A program made the position numbers and the translations under genes. 64,000 bases of DNA from Solwaraspora sp. WMMD791 (GTDB lineage Bacteria > Actinomycetota > Actinomycetes > Mycobacteriales > Micromonosporaceae): the NCBI RefSeq assembly GCF_029581195.1, contig NZ_CP120737.1, forward strand, positions 4,317,001-4,381,000, read 5' to 3'. This document shows, in pieces, positions 25,536-35,053 of the stretch; the stretch's first letter is position 1; every line of letters starts with the position of its first letter. Under the pieces are notes generated by a model. It was given only the letters and a program-made list of their open reading frames with translations, was not told the DNA's origin and did no database searches.

Positions 25536-26781
25536 GCGGCCCGCCCTCGATCCGCGACCCGGCCGCGTCCTGACCAGGCACCCGCCCGGCTCCGGCAGCC
25601 GTGCGCTCCGGAACCGGGTGGGTGTGCCGCAGGCCACGGGTCAACACGATCGTGGCGACGAGCGACAGCCCGGCCAGCACGGCGACCGTCTGGTGCACCG
25701 GCAGATGGTCGGCGGCCGTGCCGGCGACGATCGCGCAGACCGCCTGCCCGGCCAACATGCCGTTCTGCTGTAGACCGAGGACCTGGCCGCGCGCGTACGC
25801 CGGAGCGTGGGCGATCAACCGTTCCTGCAGCGGCAGCGAGGCTGCGAAGCCGGCCGAGGCGACCGTGGCGAGCAGCATCGCCAGCGGCAGGTCCGGACGG
25901 ATCAGAAACACGAGGTACGGCAACGGAAGCAGCAGCCGCAGCGGCAGCACGCACCGCTGCCGGGCTGTCGGCGACGCAAACCGCCCGACCAGTACGTCAC
26001 CGACGAGCATCCCGAGCGCGCCGGCGGCGAACAGGAACCCGGCCCGGTCCCCGGCATACGGCACGAACAGGGCTTCGCAGCCGACCACCAGTCCGTTGGG
26101 TAGCCACAGGTTGAGCAGCAGCGACCGACGCCCCGGGTCGGCCCACAGCTTCCGGTTGATTCGCCAGGTCCGGGCGGTCGAGGTCCGCTCGGTGGTCCGG
26201 GTCGGCCGTTCCGTCAGGCCGAACCGGACCACCGCCGTCGCGACCGCGCGTAGCCCGGCTGCGACCAGGAACACCTGGTACGGGCTGAGCCAGACCAGCA
26301 GTACGCCACCCACACCGAAGCCGGCGATCTGCATGATGCCCACGCTGGCGTTCATCGTGGACCGGCCCAGCACGTACGCCCCGGCTGGCAGAATGTCGGT
26401 GATCAGCGCCCACCGGGCACCGGCGGTGATCGACGCGACGTAGGTGACCAGCACGATGATGACGAACCGGGCCCACAGCGGCAGCCCCGGCACGGCCTGG
26501 GCACCGGCACCGACCAGGGCGACCAGCGCCGCGATGGTCATCGCCCGACGCGGCGGCAGGCTGTCCGCCGCCGACAGCAGAGTCACGCTGCCGAGCACGG
26601 CGGCGAGCGGGGCTCCGAACATGCTCAGCGCGGTGAGCAGGGCTGACCCGGTCGTCGCGTAGGTCAGTGCGCCGAGCGCCAGCGACGAACTGGTGTGCGC
26701 GGCGATGCCGGCGCAGTTGGCCACGAACAGATTGCGGAACTCACCGACCGCGAACAACTCCGAGTAGGTCCTCACCCGCAC
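25486..26781 (-). CDS. MFS transporter, likely exporter
   Basis: 431 residues with about 12 hydrophobic segments in the MFS_3/enterobactin-exporter-like pattern. It starts SELFAVGEFRNLFVAN and has the A-loop-like motif ADSLPPRRAMTIAAL between helices 2 and 3. The cytoplasmic middle loop is at about 195-215. GTG 26781 is taken; GTG 26775 is also possible. It is divergent from the ArsR-type regulator with 53 bases between, the usual arrangement for a self-regulated exporter. The basic C-terminal tail overlaps the protease gene end on the other strand. Confidence 0.88.
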   Translation of the reverse strand: MRVRTYSELFAVGEFRNLFVANCAGIAAHTSSSLALGALTYATTGSALLTALSMFGAPLAAVLGSVTLLSAADSLPPRRAMTIAALVALVGAGAQAVPGLPLWARFVIIVLVTYVASITAGARWALITDILPAGAYVLGRSTMNASVGIMQIAGFGVGGVLLVWLSPYQVFLVAAGLRAVATAVVRFGLTERPTRTTERTSTARTWRINRKLWADPGRRSLLLNLWLPNGLVVGCEALFVPYAGDRAGFLFAAGALGMLVGDVLVGRFASPTARQRCVLPLRLLLPLPYLVFLIRPDLPLAMLLATVASAGFAASLPLQERLIAHAPAYARGQVLGLQQNGMLAGQAVCAIVAGTAADHLPVHQTVAVLAGLSLVATIVLTRGLRHTHPVPERTAAGAGRVPGQDAAGSRIEGGPLSRVATSGWRRRGIRR

Positions 26782-26834
26782 GATGCTGCGGCCCGGCCAC
26801 GCCGGTCCAGTAGCGTTACGTCTGGAGGCGAAAG

Positions 26835-27823
26835 TTGACGGTCTGGCAGGTGCCGGCGGACCTGCTGGCCCGCAGTCGGTTCGTCGTCTCGCCGCTGACC
26901 GACACCGTCGCCGCGCTGCGCGCCCTGTACTACCCGCGTCGACCGTGGCAGCACGACTGGCGGCGGCCGCACCTGGCCGCGTTCAACACCTGCTGGACGC
27001 CCGGCCGGTGCTCCGCGCCCTGTTGGCGGCGTCTTTCCGGCCCCGGTGGACCGCGGACTACCTCACCCTGGCTCCGCTGTCGACGGCACCGACCTTCGCC
27101 GAGGAGCTCGCCGCCGTCGCGGGTCGCGGGGACGGGCGGCTCCGCGCCGACCTGCGGGAGACCCGGCCGGGGCCGCTCGCTGACGTACTGCTGGCCGACG
27201 GGCTCGCTGGGCAGGCGGCGGAGCTGCTCGACTGGGTGTGGCGGCAGACGGTGCAGCCACAGTGGCCGGATCGGGAACGCCGGCTGCGGGCCGACATCGT
27301 CGGGCGCACCGCCCGACTCAGCAGCCAGGGTTGGGCCGGCGTCTTCGCCGACCTCAACCAGAAGATGCGCTGGTTGGGCGACGGCCGGCTGCAGGTGAAC
27401 GACTACCCGTCGCCGCCGATGCGGCTCGACGCGGCGGAACAGTTGGTCTTCGTCCCCGCGCACTGCGCCCGGGGCTGGGTGCTGTGGGAGAAGCCCACCC
27501 GGTTCGGCATGGTCTATCCGGCCAGCGGCATCCTCGTCGACCCGCCATCGGTGACGGCAGCCGGGCTGGGCCGGTTGATCGGCGCGAACCGGACGACGAT
27601 CCTGACCCTGCTGGGGACCCCGATGAGCACCTCGCAGCTGGCCACGGTCACCAGGCTCGGCGTGGGCACGGTCGGCGACCATCTGAAGGTGCTGCTCGAC
27701 GCGGGCCTGGTCACCAAGCGCAGGTCCGGGCGGGAAGTACTCTACTGGCGTACCGCGATCGGCACCGCCCTTGCGGGTGGGACAGAGAGGACCGGGACGT
27801 GGGGATCTACGACATTCCGCTGA
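26835..27823 (+). pseudogene. ArsR-family (DUF5937-like) regulator split by a frameshift
   Basis: TTG 26835 has GGAGG six bases upstream and begins the family-like N-terminus (TVWQVPADLLARSRFVVSPL). Around 26985-26990 the coding frame moves by one base: LAAFN continues in the other frame as HLLDARPVLRALLAASF. Past it, the protein runs to a C-terminal winged helix with STSQLATVTRLGVGTVGDHLK and a TKRRSGREVLYWR wing, ending at 27823. Both halves look intact, so this is either a recent one-base deletion or a sequencing error. It is divergent from the MFS gene it probably represses, and its 3' end overlaps the peroxidase gene. Confidence 0.75.
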
Positions 27824-28296
27824 CCACCCTTGCCGGGGATCCCGGATCACTCGGGGACTTCGCCGGTAAGGCCGTGCTGGTGGTCAACGTGGCGTCGAAG
27901 TGCGGGCTCACCCCGCAGTACGCCGATCTGGAACGGCTGCACGAGCGGTACGCCGACCGGGGCTTCACGGTGGCCGGTTTCCCGTGCAACCAGTTCGGCG
28001 GTCAGGAGCCGGGCAGCGCCGAGGAGATCCAGGAGTTCTGCGCGACGACGTACGGGGTGACGTTCCCGATGTTCGCCAAGATCGAGGTCAACGGGCCGTG
28101 CCGGCACCCCTTGTACGCCGAACTGGTCACCGCGCCCGACGCCGACGGCGAGGCGGGTGACGTGCAGTGGAACTTCGAGAAGTTCCTGATCGCCCCCGAC
28201 GGCACGGTGGTCGGCCGGTTCCGGCCCCGGGTCGCACCGACCGATGCCGCGCTGGTGGCCGCTGTCGAGAAGCATCTGCCTCATCGGGCCGGGTGA
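27799..28296 (+). CDS. Glutathione peroxidase family peroxidase
   Basis: 165 residues from GTG 27799, which has a GAGAGG purine run about 8 bases upstream. The catalytic Cys35 lies in NVASKCGLTPQY, the Gln in FPCNQFGGQEPG and the Trp/Asn in QWNFEKFLI. It uses Cys rather than selenocysteine. Bacterial members reduce hydroperoxides, usually with thioredoxin. The start lies 25 bases inside the 3' end of the ArsR-type gene, so the two are probably co-transcribed. Confidence 0.93.
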   Translation: MGIYDIPLTTLAGDPGSLGDFAGKAVLVVNVASKCGLTPQYADLERLHERYADRGFTVAGFPCNQFGGQEPGSAEEIQEFCATTYGVTFPMFAKIEVNGPCRHPLYAELVTAPDADGEAGDVQWNFEKFLIAPDGTVVGRFRPRVAPTDAALVAAVEKHLPHRAG

Positions 28297-28349
28297 TCCA
28301 CTCCGTCCGCCGGCACGCACGCCGCCGGTTCCATCCGTTGTGGCCGAAG

Positions 28350-28634
28350 CTACTGAACCTCCGGGGACTTGCCGTCCGTACCGCCGGGCTGGTCGTCGCC
28401 GGCCAGCGCGGACCGCAACCGTTCCTTCTCGGCCCGGCGGCGCTCGGTGGCCTCGGTGATCTGCTGGGCCATCTCGTCACGCCAGCCGCGCATCAGGAAG
28501 AACGACAACGCCGCAGAGAAGATCACCGCGATCATCAGCTTCAGGAAGATGTTGATGCCGATCGGCCACAGGGCCAGTACGACGACCGCGAACAGCCCGA
28601 TCCGGCCGAGGGTGTACTTCACCGCGGGGCTCAT
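28350..28634 (-). CDS. DUF4229-type small membrane protein
   Basis: 94 residues from ATG 28634, with GAGGAG just upstream. Two adjacent hydrophobic helices (LFAVVVLALWPIGINIF and LMIAVIFSAALSFFLM) are followed by a charged cytoplasmic tail rich in Arg/Glu (ITEATERRRAEKERL). This is the layout of the actinobacterial DUF4229 family, whose role is unknown. It is the last gene of a minus-strand run of three membrane proteins. Confidence 0.75.
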   Translation of the reverse strand: MSPAVKYTLGRIGLFAVVVLALWPIGINIFLKLMIAVIFSAALSFFLMRGWRDEMAQQITEATERRRAEKERLRSALAGDDQPGGTDGKSPEVQ

Positions 28635-28650
28635 GTCTCTCCTCACCGTC

Positions 28651-29076
28651 TCATCCGGTCCGACTGTCCAGCCACCGGACGCCGTGGAACCAGACCGTCG
28701 CGTACACCAGTGTGGAGACCGCCGCTCCGATTCCGCCACCGGCCAACGGCGGCAGGTCGGCGGCGATGCCGGCGGCCAGCAGCCCGGAGGTGATCCCGAC
28801 CCCGACCGCGACCGCAGCGGCGACGAACCGGGCGGACCCGCCGTGCCAGGCCCGGAACTCCTCGGCGAACAGCCACGCCGGCAGGATCACCGCGAGCCAT
28901 CCGTTGGACTGGCCGAGCCGTCCGGGTCCGATGAGGGTGAACACGCCGTCGAACAGCAGCAACAGAAGCAGACCGATCACCAGGCCGGCACCGACGGCGC
29001 CGTACAGGTCCGGCAGCGCGACGATCCGGCCCGCCGCGTCGCGGCGTGGCGAACCCTCGCTCTTCGATTCAGTCAT
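28651..29076 (-). CDS. Four-helix integral membrane protein, unknown family
   Basis: 141 residues from ATG 29076. The start overlaps the upstream DUF2254 stop by eight bases (ATGACTGA), so translation is coupled. Four hydrophobic segments are visible: GAGLVIGLLLLLLF, WLAVILPAWLF, FVAAAVAVGVGITSGLLAAG and GAAVSTLVYATVWFHG. I do not recognise a functional motif. It lies between the DUF2254 and DUF4229 genes. Confidence 0.7.
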   Translation of the reverse strand: MTESKSEGSPRRDAAGRIVALPDLYGAVGAGLVIGLLLLLLFDGVFTLIGPGRLGQSNGWLAVILPAWLFAEEFRAWHGGSARFVAAAVAVGVGITSGLLAAGIAADLPPLAGGGIGAAVSTLVYATVWFHGVRWLDSRTG

Positions 29077-30310
29077 GACCAGATGAGGGTACGCCTGCCT
29101 GGTCGCGCCGCTGCTGCGCCGTACCCGTGCGGGCGCGCCGCAGGGCCGGTCGGTGCTCGGCCCGCGCCACCGTCTGCAGATCGTCGACGATGTCGCTGAC
29201 CAGGTTGGTGACCCGGGGCTGCTCGCCGGCGGCCCGCCGCACGTCGGTGACCGACGTGTCGAGATGCTCGGCGAACGTCTGCCGGCGCAGATGGACGCGG
29301 ACGGTGCCGTCGTCGTCGCGGACGATCCGGGGCCGGTCCGGTCGGTCGGCGAGCCGGCGCAGCAGGTCGTGGGACTCCTGCAGGGCCCGTACGGCGGTGG
29401 TGGTGTCGTTGATGCCCGGCGAGAGCGCCCGTTCGGCGATGTCGGCGAGTTGCCGCAGGCCGAAGCCGACGTCCTGGCCGGGAATCCGTTCGACGCCGAT
29501 CTCGACTGCCTGGGCCGCCTGGGACACGTCCAGCGGCCGGGGCGGGGCGTCACCGACCGCGTGTACGGCGAGCAGCGGCATGCCGGCCACGACGAACTCG
29601 CCCGGAATCCGCGCGACGGTGACGGCGCAGTCGTGCCGGCGGGCGATCCGGGCCAGCTGGTCGACGTCGACGGCGGTGACCGAACCGGTCCCGGGGGCCA
29701 CCAGCACGTCGACGATCGGGCCGTCCGGTGCGTCGTCCGGGTCGGCGGGCCGGGGCGCCCACCGGTCGATGCTGCGGCGGGTCTGCGCGCCGATTGCCGC
29801 GATCATGTGGGAGACCCGCATCAGCGCGGTCATGTGGTGCAGGTAGTAGAGGAACATCCCGGTGCTGCCGAGCACCAGGCCCATCGACACCGCCAGGGAC
29901 AGGACCGGCAGGCGGGCGTCGGACCCGTCCGGCAGCGCGGCGAGCACCACCATGGCGAACAGGAACGTCGCGACGAACGTACCGAGGGTGGCCTGGGTCA
30001 CCCGGTCCTGCAGGAAGGTCCGCAGGACCCGGGGGGTGTACTGGCTGGACGCCAACTGCAGGGCCACCACGGTGATCGAGAAGACCAGCGCGGTGAACGA
30101 GATCATCGCGGTGATGATCGACGAGAGCAGTGACCTCGCCCCGGCGGGCCCGCTGGGCAGGTACGAGTCCAGTGGCAGCCGCAGGCGCAGCTCCAGCGCG
30201 GTGAGAACGACGGCGAGGAGGACCGCCCCGACCCCGAACGCCGCCGGGACGGCCCAGAAACTTCCCCACACGCCACGCAGGCGTGAGATCACGCTACGTG
30301 GCTGGCTCAC
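29069..30310 (-). CDS. DUF2254 family membrane protein
   Basis: 413 residues. Four N-terminal helices are followed by a soluble C-terminal half. The family hallmarks include [38 protein letters not shown] and the [18 protein letters not shown] motif near residue 300. Function is unknown in the literature I know; the architecture suggests a channel- or transporter-like membrane protein. Its stop overlaps the next gene. Confidence 0.9.
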   Translation of the reverse strand: MSQPRSVISRLRGVWGSFWAVPAAFGVGAVLLAVVLTALELRLRLPLDSYLPSGPAGARSLLSSIITAMISFTALVFSITVVALQLASSQYTPRVLRTFLQDRVTQATLGTFVATFLFAMVVLAALPDGSDARLPVLSLAVSMGLVLGSTGMFLYYLHHMTALMRVSHMIAAIGAQTRRSIDRWAPRPADPDDAPDGPIVDVLVAPGTGSVTAVDVDQLARIARRHDCAVTVARIPGEFVVAGMPLLAVHAVGDAPPRPLDVSQAAQAVEIGVERIPGQDVGFGLRQLADIAERALSPGINDTTTAVRALQESHDLLRRLADRPDRPRIVRDDDGTVRVHLRRQTFAEHLDTSVTDVRRAAGEQPRVTNLVSDIVDDLQTVARAEHRPALRRARTGTAQQRRDQAGVPSSGHD

Positions 30311-30373
30311 CGGTACGTCATTCCCTCATCGGGGCGGGTCGACACCTCTCCGCCCCGACTGCCGGCACCCGGG

Positions 30374-31552
30374 TCAGGCCCAGATCTGCTGCGGCTCGGC
30401 CCGCCGCTGCGCCAACGACGGCGGCCGGTCGTATTCGCGGACCACCTGGTAGCGGGTGTCCCGTTCGACCGGCTGGAAGCCGGCGTCCCAGATCAGGTGC
30501 AGCAGGTCGTCGCGGTGCATGGTGTTCGGTGTGCCGTAGGAGTCCGCGTCGTGAGTGATCTTGTACTCGACCACCGAGCCGTCCAGGTCGTCGACGCCGA
30601 AGTTGAGCGACAGCTGCGCCACGGACAGTCCGTGCATCACCCAGAAGCACTTGACGTGCGGCACGTTGTCGAACAGCAGCCGGGACACCGCGAACGTCTT
30701 CAGCGACTCGGCCGGCGCGGCCATCGTGGTCCGCTCCTGGATCCGGTTACGGATCTTGCCGTCCGCCGAGTCGACGAAGTCGTGCTGGTAGCGCAGCGGG
30801 ATGAAGACCGTGAAACCGCCGGTCTCGTCCTGCAGCTCGCGCAGCCGCAGCACGTGGTCGACCCGGTGGCGGGGCTCCTCGATGTGGCCGTAGAGCATCG
30901 TCGACGGGGTCCGCAGCCCCTTGCTGTGGGCGAGCCGGTGGATCCGCGACCAGTCCTCCCAGTGGCAGGCGTGGTCGACGATGTGCTGGCGGACCTCCCA
31001 GTCGAAGATCTCCGCGCCGCCGCCGGTCAGCGACTCCAGGCCGGCGTCCATCAGTTCGTCGAGGATCTCGTCGGCCGGCAGGCCACTGATCTTCTCGAAC
31101 CACTGCACCTCGGTCGCGGTGAACGCCTTCAGTTTCACGTTCGGCAGCGCGGCCTTCAGCTCGCGCAGCACCTTCGGGTAGTAGCGCCACGGCAGCGTCG
31201 GGTGCAGGCCGTTGACGATGTGCAGCTCGGTGAGCTGCTCGTCCTCCATCTCCTTGGCCTTGCGCACGGCCTCTTCGATCCGCATCGTGTACGCATCCTT
31301 CTCGCCCGGCTTGCGCTGGAACGAGCAGTACGCGCAGGAGGCGCTGCAGACGTTGGTCAGGTTCAGATGCCGGTTGACGTTGAACATCACCCGGTCGCCG
31401 TTGAGTTCGGTCCGCCGGTGGTGTGCCAGCCGCCCCAGCCAGGCCAGGTCGTCGCTGGCGTACAGGTCCACCCCGTCGGTGTAGTCGAGCCGCTCCCCGG
31501 CGTACACCTTTTCTTCGAGCTCGCGCTTGCGACCAGCGTCCACGTCCGCCAC
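30374..31552 (-). CDS. mqnE: Aminofutalosine synthase MqnE (radical SAM)
   Basis: 392 residues, GTG start with a nearby GAAGG. Cys69, Cys73 and Cys76 ([10 protein letters not shown]) form the CX3CX2C site for the 4Fe-4S cluster. The length and the motifs [15 protein letters not shown] and [14 protein letters not shown] match aminofutalosine synthase, which joins SAM-derived adenosine to a chorismate-derived vinyl ether in futalosine-route menaquinone synthesis. The later tailoring genes (UbiX, UbiA and UbiD types) lie about 8-12 kb away in the window. Confidence 0.95.
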   Translation of the reverse strand: MADVDAGRKRELEEKVYAGERLDYTDGVDLYASDDLAWLGRLAHHRRTELNGDRVMFNVNRHLNLTNVCSASCAYCSFQRKPGEKDAYTMRIEEAVRKAKEMEDEQLTELHIVNGLHPTLPWRYYPKVLRELKAALPNVKLKAFTATEVQWFEKISGLPADEILDELMDAGLESLTGGGAEIFDWEVRQHIVDHACHWEDWSRIHRLAHSKGLRTPSTMLYGHIEEPRHRVDHVLRLRELQDETGGFTVFIPLRYQHDFVDSADGKIRNRIQERTTMAAPAESLKTFAVSRLLFDNVPHVKCFWVMHGLSVAQLSLNFGVDDLDGSVVEYKITHDADSYGTPNTMHRDDLLHLIWDAGFQPVERDTRYQVVREYDRPPSLAQRRAEPQQIWA

Positions 31553-31843
31553 GTCCCTTCCACCGGCCGGGCGCGTCGACGACCCGCCCGTCGACGGCCA
31601 ATCCCGCCGAGATCCGCGTTCGAGCGTACGTCCCGACGGGCCCGTCCGGCGCGTCGGCCGACGCCGCAGCGATCTGCGTCATGTCCCGGCCGCCAACCTC
31701 ACAGGGTCTCGTTACCTCCTGGAACATCGACATCACGCGCCCCGTGCGGTAAGACCGATGAGGGACAGCTGACACCAGGCGACGCGACTCGGTTCCGGGG
31801 CAACGGCATCGGGACAAATGCGCCGTACGGGGAGCGAGCAGGC

Positions 31844-33427
31844 ATGGTAGGCAACAGCAGGGCCAGGGCAGGCCGACGAAACGACCGACGCTGGTCGCGT
31901 CCGGCACCCGACACGCCCGAAGCCGTTCCGGTGCGGCTGAGCCCGGCCCTGTGGGCCGCGTTGCTCGGTGCCGTCACCGCGCTCGCCCTGGCCTCCCCGG
32001 TGGCCGCCCAGCCGGTGGCCGTACCCGACACCGGTGCCCGGCCGGTCCCCGCCGGCGGCCTGCAACTGCCCGGTGCGGCACCGACGACCGGCACCACCGT
32101 GCCGCCGAACTTCGTGCCCAGCACCGTGCAGGGCCCGCTCGCGTCGCAGATCTACGCCAGCGAGACCGAGGTAGCGCTGCTCGGGGCCAAACTGCTCGAC
32201 CTGGAGGAGCAGCAGACCGAGGCCGAGTCGGCGCTGCACGCCGCCGAGCTGGCGCTGCGGCAGCGGCGTACCGCGTTGCTCGACGCCCAACGGGCCGCCG
32301 AGAACACCGCCGCCTCGGCGATCAAGGACGCCGCCGCGCTACCGCCCGGCGAGTACCGGGGCGACCTGCACGGCTGGGACGCGCTGTCCCGGCTGCAGCG
32401 CGGTGAGCCGGGCACCAGCGCCGACGCCGCCAACCGGGAGGTGGCCCTGGCCGCCGCCGCCGAGCAGGAGGCGCACCGGACCTACACCGCCGCGCTGGCC
32501 CGGGTCGACGCGCTGCGCGCCGAGTTCGGCTCCACCGAGGGCACCTTCAAGCAGCGAGAGACCGCGCTGCTGGAGCTGAAGGCCCGCAACACCCAGGAAC
32601 TGGTCACCATCGAGCGGCAGCGGGAAGCCGCCGAGCAGGAGATCGGGCGCGGCATCGACGGCGTCGACGGGATCAGCGGCACCACCGCCCACCCGCGCGC
32701 GGTCGCCGCCCTGGACTTCGCGCTCAGGCAGCTCGGCAAGCCGTACCTGTGGGGTGCCGAGGGCCCGAGCCGCTACGACTGCTCCGGTCTGATGTGGGCC
32801 GCCTACCGGTCACCCGGCGCCGACTACTTCAGCCTGCCCCGGGTCGCCGCCGACCAGTACTGGGCGACCAAGGGCAAGACCGTCGACCGCTCGGATCTGC
32901 TCCCCGGCGACCTGATCTTCTTCGCGTCCGGCTCCAGCTGGACCACCGTCCACCACGTCGGCATGTACGTCGGCAACGGCAAGATGGTGCACGCGCCGAC
33001 CACCGGCGACGTGGTCAAGGTCTCCACCGTCTGGTGGTCGCGTTTCTACCGGGCGACCCGGGTGTTCGACGCCGTCGCCGCCCCGACGCCCACCCCCACC
33101 CCCACACCGACGCCGTCGACCCCGGCCACCCCGAAACCGACCCCGACGCCGTCGGCCACGCCGAAACCGACCCCGACGCCGTCGGGCTCGGCAACGCCCA
33201 CGCCGACGCCGACCGGGGAGCCGACGCCGACCCCGTCGGCCAGCGTGTCACCGACCACGACGCCAAGCACCGCCCCGAGCCCCGACACGGGCACCCCGGA
33301 CCCGGACGAGACCGGTACGGGCACCCCGACCGCGACGCCGAGCGGCGTGACCGGCACGGCGTCGGCCAGCCCGAGCGCGTCCGCCACGGCCACCGGCAGC
33401 CCCAGCGCGGGTCCGCAGGAAAGCTGA
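31844..33427 (+). CDS. Secreted NlpC/P60 peptidoglycan endopeptidase
   Basis: 527 residues from ATG 31844 with GGAG nine bases upstream. A hydrophobic signal segment ([21 protein letters not shown]) is followed by a long coiled-coil region of about residues 95-280. The NlpC/P60 domain has Cys313 ([11 protein letters not shown]), His in [10 protein letters not shown] (370/371) and a third polar residue in the MVHAP segment. The C-terminal 120 residues are a Pro/Thr/Ser repeat tail. This RipA-like layout hydrolyses D-Glu-mDAP links in peptidoglycan; the coiled coil probably covers the active site until activation. The Pro-Thr tail may span the wall (inference). Confidence 0.9.
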   Translation: MVGNSRARAGRRNDRRWSRPAPDTPEAVPVRLSPALWAALLGAVTALALASPVAAQPVAVPDTGARPVPAGGLQLPGAAPTTGTTVPPNFVPSTVQGPLASQIYASETEVALLGAKLLDLEEQQTEAESALHAAELALRQRRTALLDAQRAAENTAASAIKDAAALPPGEYRGDLHGWDALSRLQRGEPGTSADAANREVALAAAAEQEAHRTYTAALARVDALRAEFGSTEGTFKQRETALLELKARNTQELVTIERQREAAEQEIGRGIDGVDGISGTTAHPRAVAALDFALRQLGKPYLWGAEGPSRYDCSGLMWAAYRSPGADYFSLPRVAADQYWATKGKTVDRSDLLPGDLIFFASGSSWTTVHHVGMYVGNGKMVHAPTTGDVVKVSTVWWSRFYRATRVFDAVAAPTPTPTPTPTPSTPATPKPTPTPSATPKPTPTPSGSATPTPTPTGEPTPTPSASVSPTTTPSTAPSPDTGTPDPDETGTGTPTATPSGVTGTASASPSASATATGSPSAGPQES

Positions 33428-33429
33428 CC

Positions 33430-33461
33430 GGGTCGGCTGGTCGTGCCGAACGTGCCGACCC
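33430..33461 (+). terminator. Hairpin after the NlpC/P60 gene
   Basis: GGGTCGGC pairs with GCCGACCC across a 16-base loop that itself can fold. It lies a few bases past the stop codon at 33427. There is no U-run, so termination strength is uncertain. Confidence 0.45.
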
Positions 33462-33580
33462 GCGGTCGGTAGGCCGATACTCCGGGTGTGCCGACGGGCA
33501 CCGGTATGGCACCGTGATCACAGGAACGCCTCACCGGCCGGAGGCGTATCCGGGCGGACCCCTGTCACGGGAGGCAACCA

Positions 33581-34810
33581 ATGGACGAAGATCGGCGCTG
33601 GTCAACGGTGGACCAGGTCGACGCCGGGCAGCCACTCGTGCCCGGTCAGCCCGACCGTTCCGGCTCGTCCGGCAGTACGCCCCACGCGCATGAGCCGTAC
33701 GGTCCGCTGCCGGAGCCGTACAGTCCGCCGCCACCGCCGCCACCGGGTGGTGCCCTCTGGCCGACCAACCTGGGCGACGCCGAGGTACCGGTGGTGCCGG
33801 GCGCGACGGACGCACCCGGGTCCGGTGCCTCGGTCTCCGGCGCACCCGGGTCGGCCGATTCGGGTGCCGGCCAACCGGCGGCGTCGGCCTGGTCCGCGTT
33901 CGCCGACGCCTGGCAGCCGCCGGAGAGTTCCGCCGCCACGCCGGCTCCTCCTGCCGTACCCGCCGCTGATCACTCGCCGACGGCCTCCGCCGAGGAGAAC
34001 GAGCCCGCGGTGTCGCCCGGATCCGCCGCGCGGGCCAGAGCTGCGGTGACCGGGGCGGCGCAGGTCTCCGCCAGCGACGTCGGTGCGCTGCGGTTCCCGA
34101 CCGGCGGTACCCGGGTCTACGGTGCCCGGCGCGAAGCGGACGCGCCGGAGCCGGCCGTACCGCCGGCACCGGTCTCGCCGCCCGCACCCGCGCAGCCGCC
34201 GCCCCCGGCACCGTTCCCGCCGCCGCTGCCCGGCTCGCCACCACCGTCGCGGCCCACCTCCCCGCCAGCGCCCCCTGCCCCGGCTCCGGCTCCGGGGATA
34301 CCGTCACCGTTCCCGCCACCGGCCGGGCAGTTCGCCGCCGGCGGATACACCATCCCGGCGGCCACGTCGCCGACCTGGCGCCCCGCGCCACCGCCGCCAC
34401 CGCCCGTCTCCGCACCGCCCGCGGTATCCGCACCGCCGGCCGCCGCGCCGCCACCGCCGGCCGCCGCGCCGCCACCGGTGGCCCCGTGGTCGCCGCCGAC
34501 TCCGTCGACCGGGACGGTGTACGGCGCCCGGCGCGCCGAGTCCGGCGCGGACTCGACGATGGCGATGCCGATGGGTGCGCCGCGCGGCGGCATGACGTTC
34601 GACCCGGCCGTGGAGAACTCCGGCTCGCTGACCGGCCACATCCTGGCCCAGGGCTGGGCGGACACGCCGGACCGGGAGGACCGTGGCACCGCCAAGGTGG
34701 TCCTCGTCATGGCGATCGGACTGGGGGTGGTCGTGGTACTCGGCGTACTGATCGCCCTGGTCGTCGGCAACGCCTTCAACAGCATCTTCGACGGTCTGCT
34801 CGGCGGCTGA
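33581..34810 (+). CDS. Proline-rich C-tail-anchored membrane protein
   Basis: 409 residues. ATG 33581 follows GGGAGG with six bases of spacing. The first 360 residues are Pro/Ala/Ser-rich and probably disordered. One transmembrane helix (VVLVMAIGLGVVVVLGVLIALVV) lies near 375-397, so the bulk is likely cytoplasmic or exported depending on orientation. Two copies of a VYGARR motif (about 187 and 315) each follow Thr-Gly residues and precede acidic residues. No enzymatic domain is visible. Similar proteins in actinomycetes often occur near signalling genes, but I do not assign a function. Confidence 0.6.
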   Translation: MDEDRRWSTVDQVDAGQPLVPGQPDRSGSSGSTPHAHEPYGPLPEPYSPPPPPPPGGALWPTNLGDAEVPVVPGATDAPGSGASVSGAPGSADSGAGQPAASAWSAFADAWQPPESSAATPAPPAVPAADHSPTASAEENEPAVSPGSAARARAAVTGAAQVSASDVGALRFPTGGTRVYGARREADAPEPAVPPAPVSPPAPAQPPPPAPFPPPLPGSPPPSRPTSPPAPPAPAPAPGIPSPFPPPAGQFAAGGYTIPAATSPTWRPAPPPPPPVSAPPAVSAPPAAAPPPPAAAPPPVAPWSPPTPSTGTVYGARRAESGADSTMAMPMGAPRGGMTFDPAVENSGSLTGHILAQGWADTPDREDRGTAKVVLVMAIGLGVVVVLGVLIALVVGNAFNSIFDGLLGG

Positions 34811-34827
34811 CGCCGCCGGGGTCCCAC

Positions 34828-34855
34828 GCGCGCCCGGCCCACTGGTCGGGCGCGC
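34828..34855 (+). terminator. Hairpin after the proline-rich membrane protein gene
   Basis: GCGCGCCCG pairs perfectly with CGGGCGCGC over a 10-base loop, 18 bases past the stop codon. It is a plausible rho-independent-like terminator without a U-run. A further GC-rich inverted repeat follows near 34865-34890. Confidence 0.55.
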
Positions 34856-35053
34856 CCGCGACCGACCGGCCGGCGTGAGCCGGCCCACCGGCCGGACAGG
34901 TCGGGTGGCAACAGCGCGGCAAACCCGTACACTTGCACCCGATCATCAATCCGGCATGCTCACGCGTGCTCATGGGCGATCTTGCGGGCGATTCAACGGT
35001 GCAACACCGGAACGGGCCATTCGCGAAGATCCGCCCCGCTCTGAGAGGTTTTC

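Noticed and set aside
26985-26991. Programmed -1 frameshift site in the ArsR-type gene
   Set aside because: The sequence has no X XXY YYZ slippery heptamer or clear downstream pseudoknot. A point deletion or sequencing error is simpler.
31690-31843. Possible c-di-AMP (ydaO) riboswitch before the NlpC/P60 gene
   Set aside because: Such riboswitches often precede actinobacterial cell-wall hydrolases, but I could not find the conserved core blocks in this leader.
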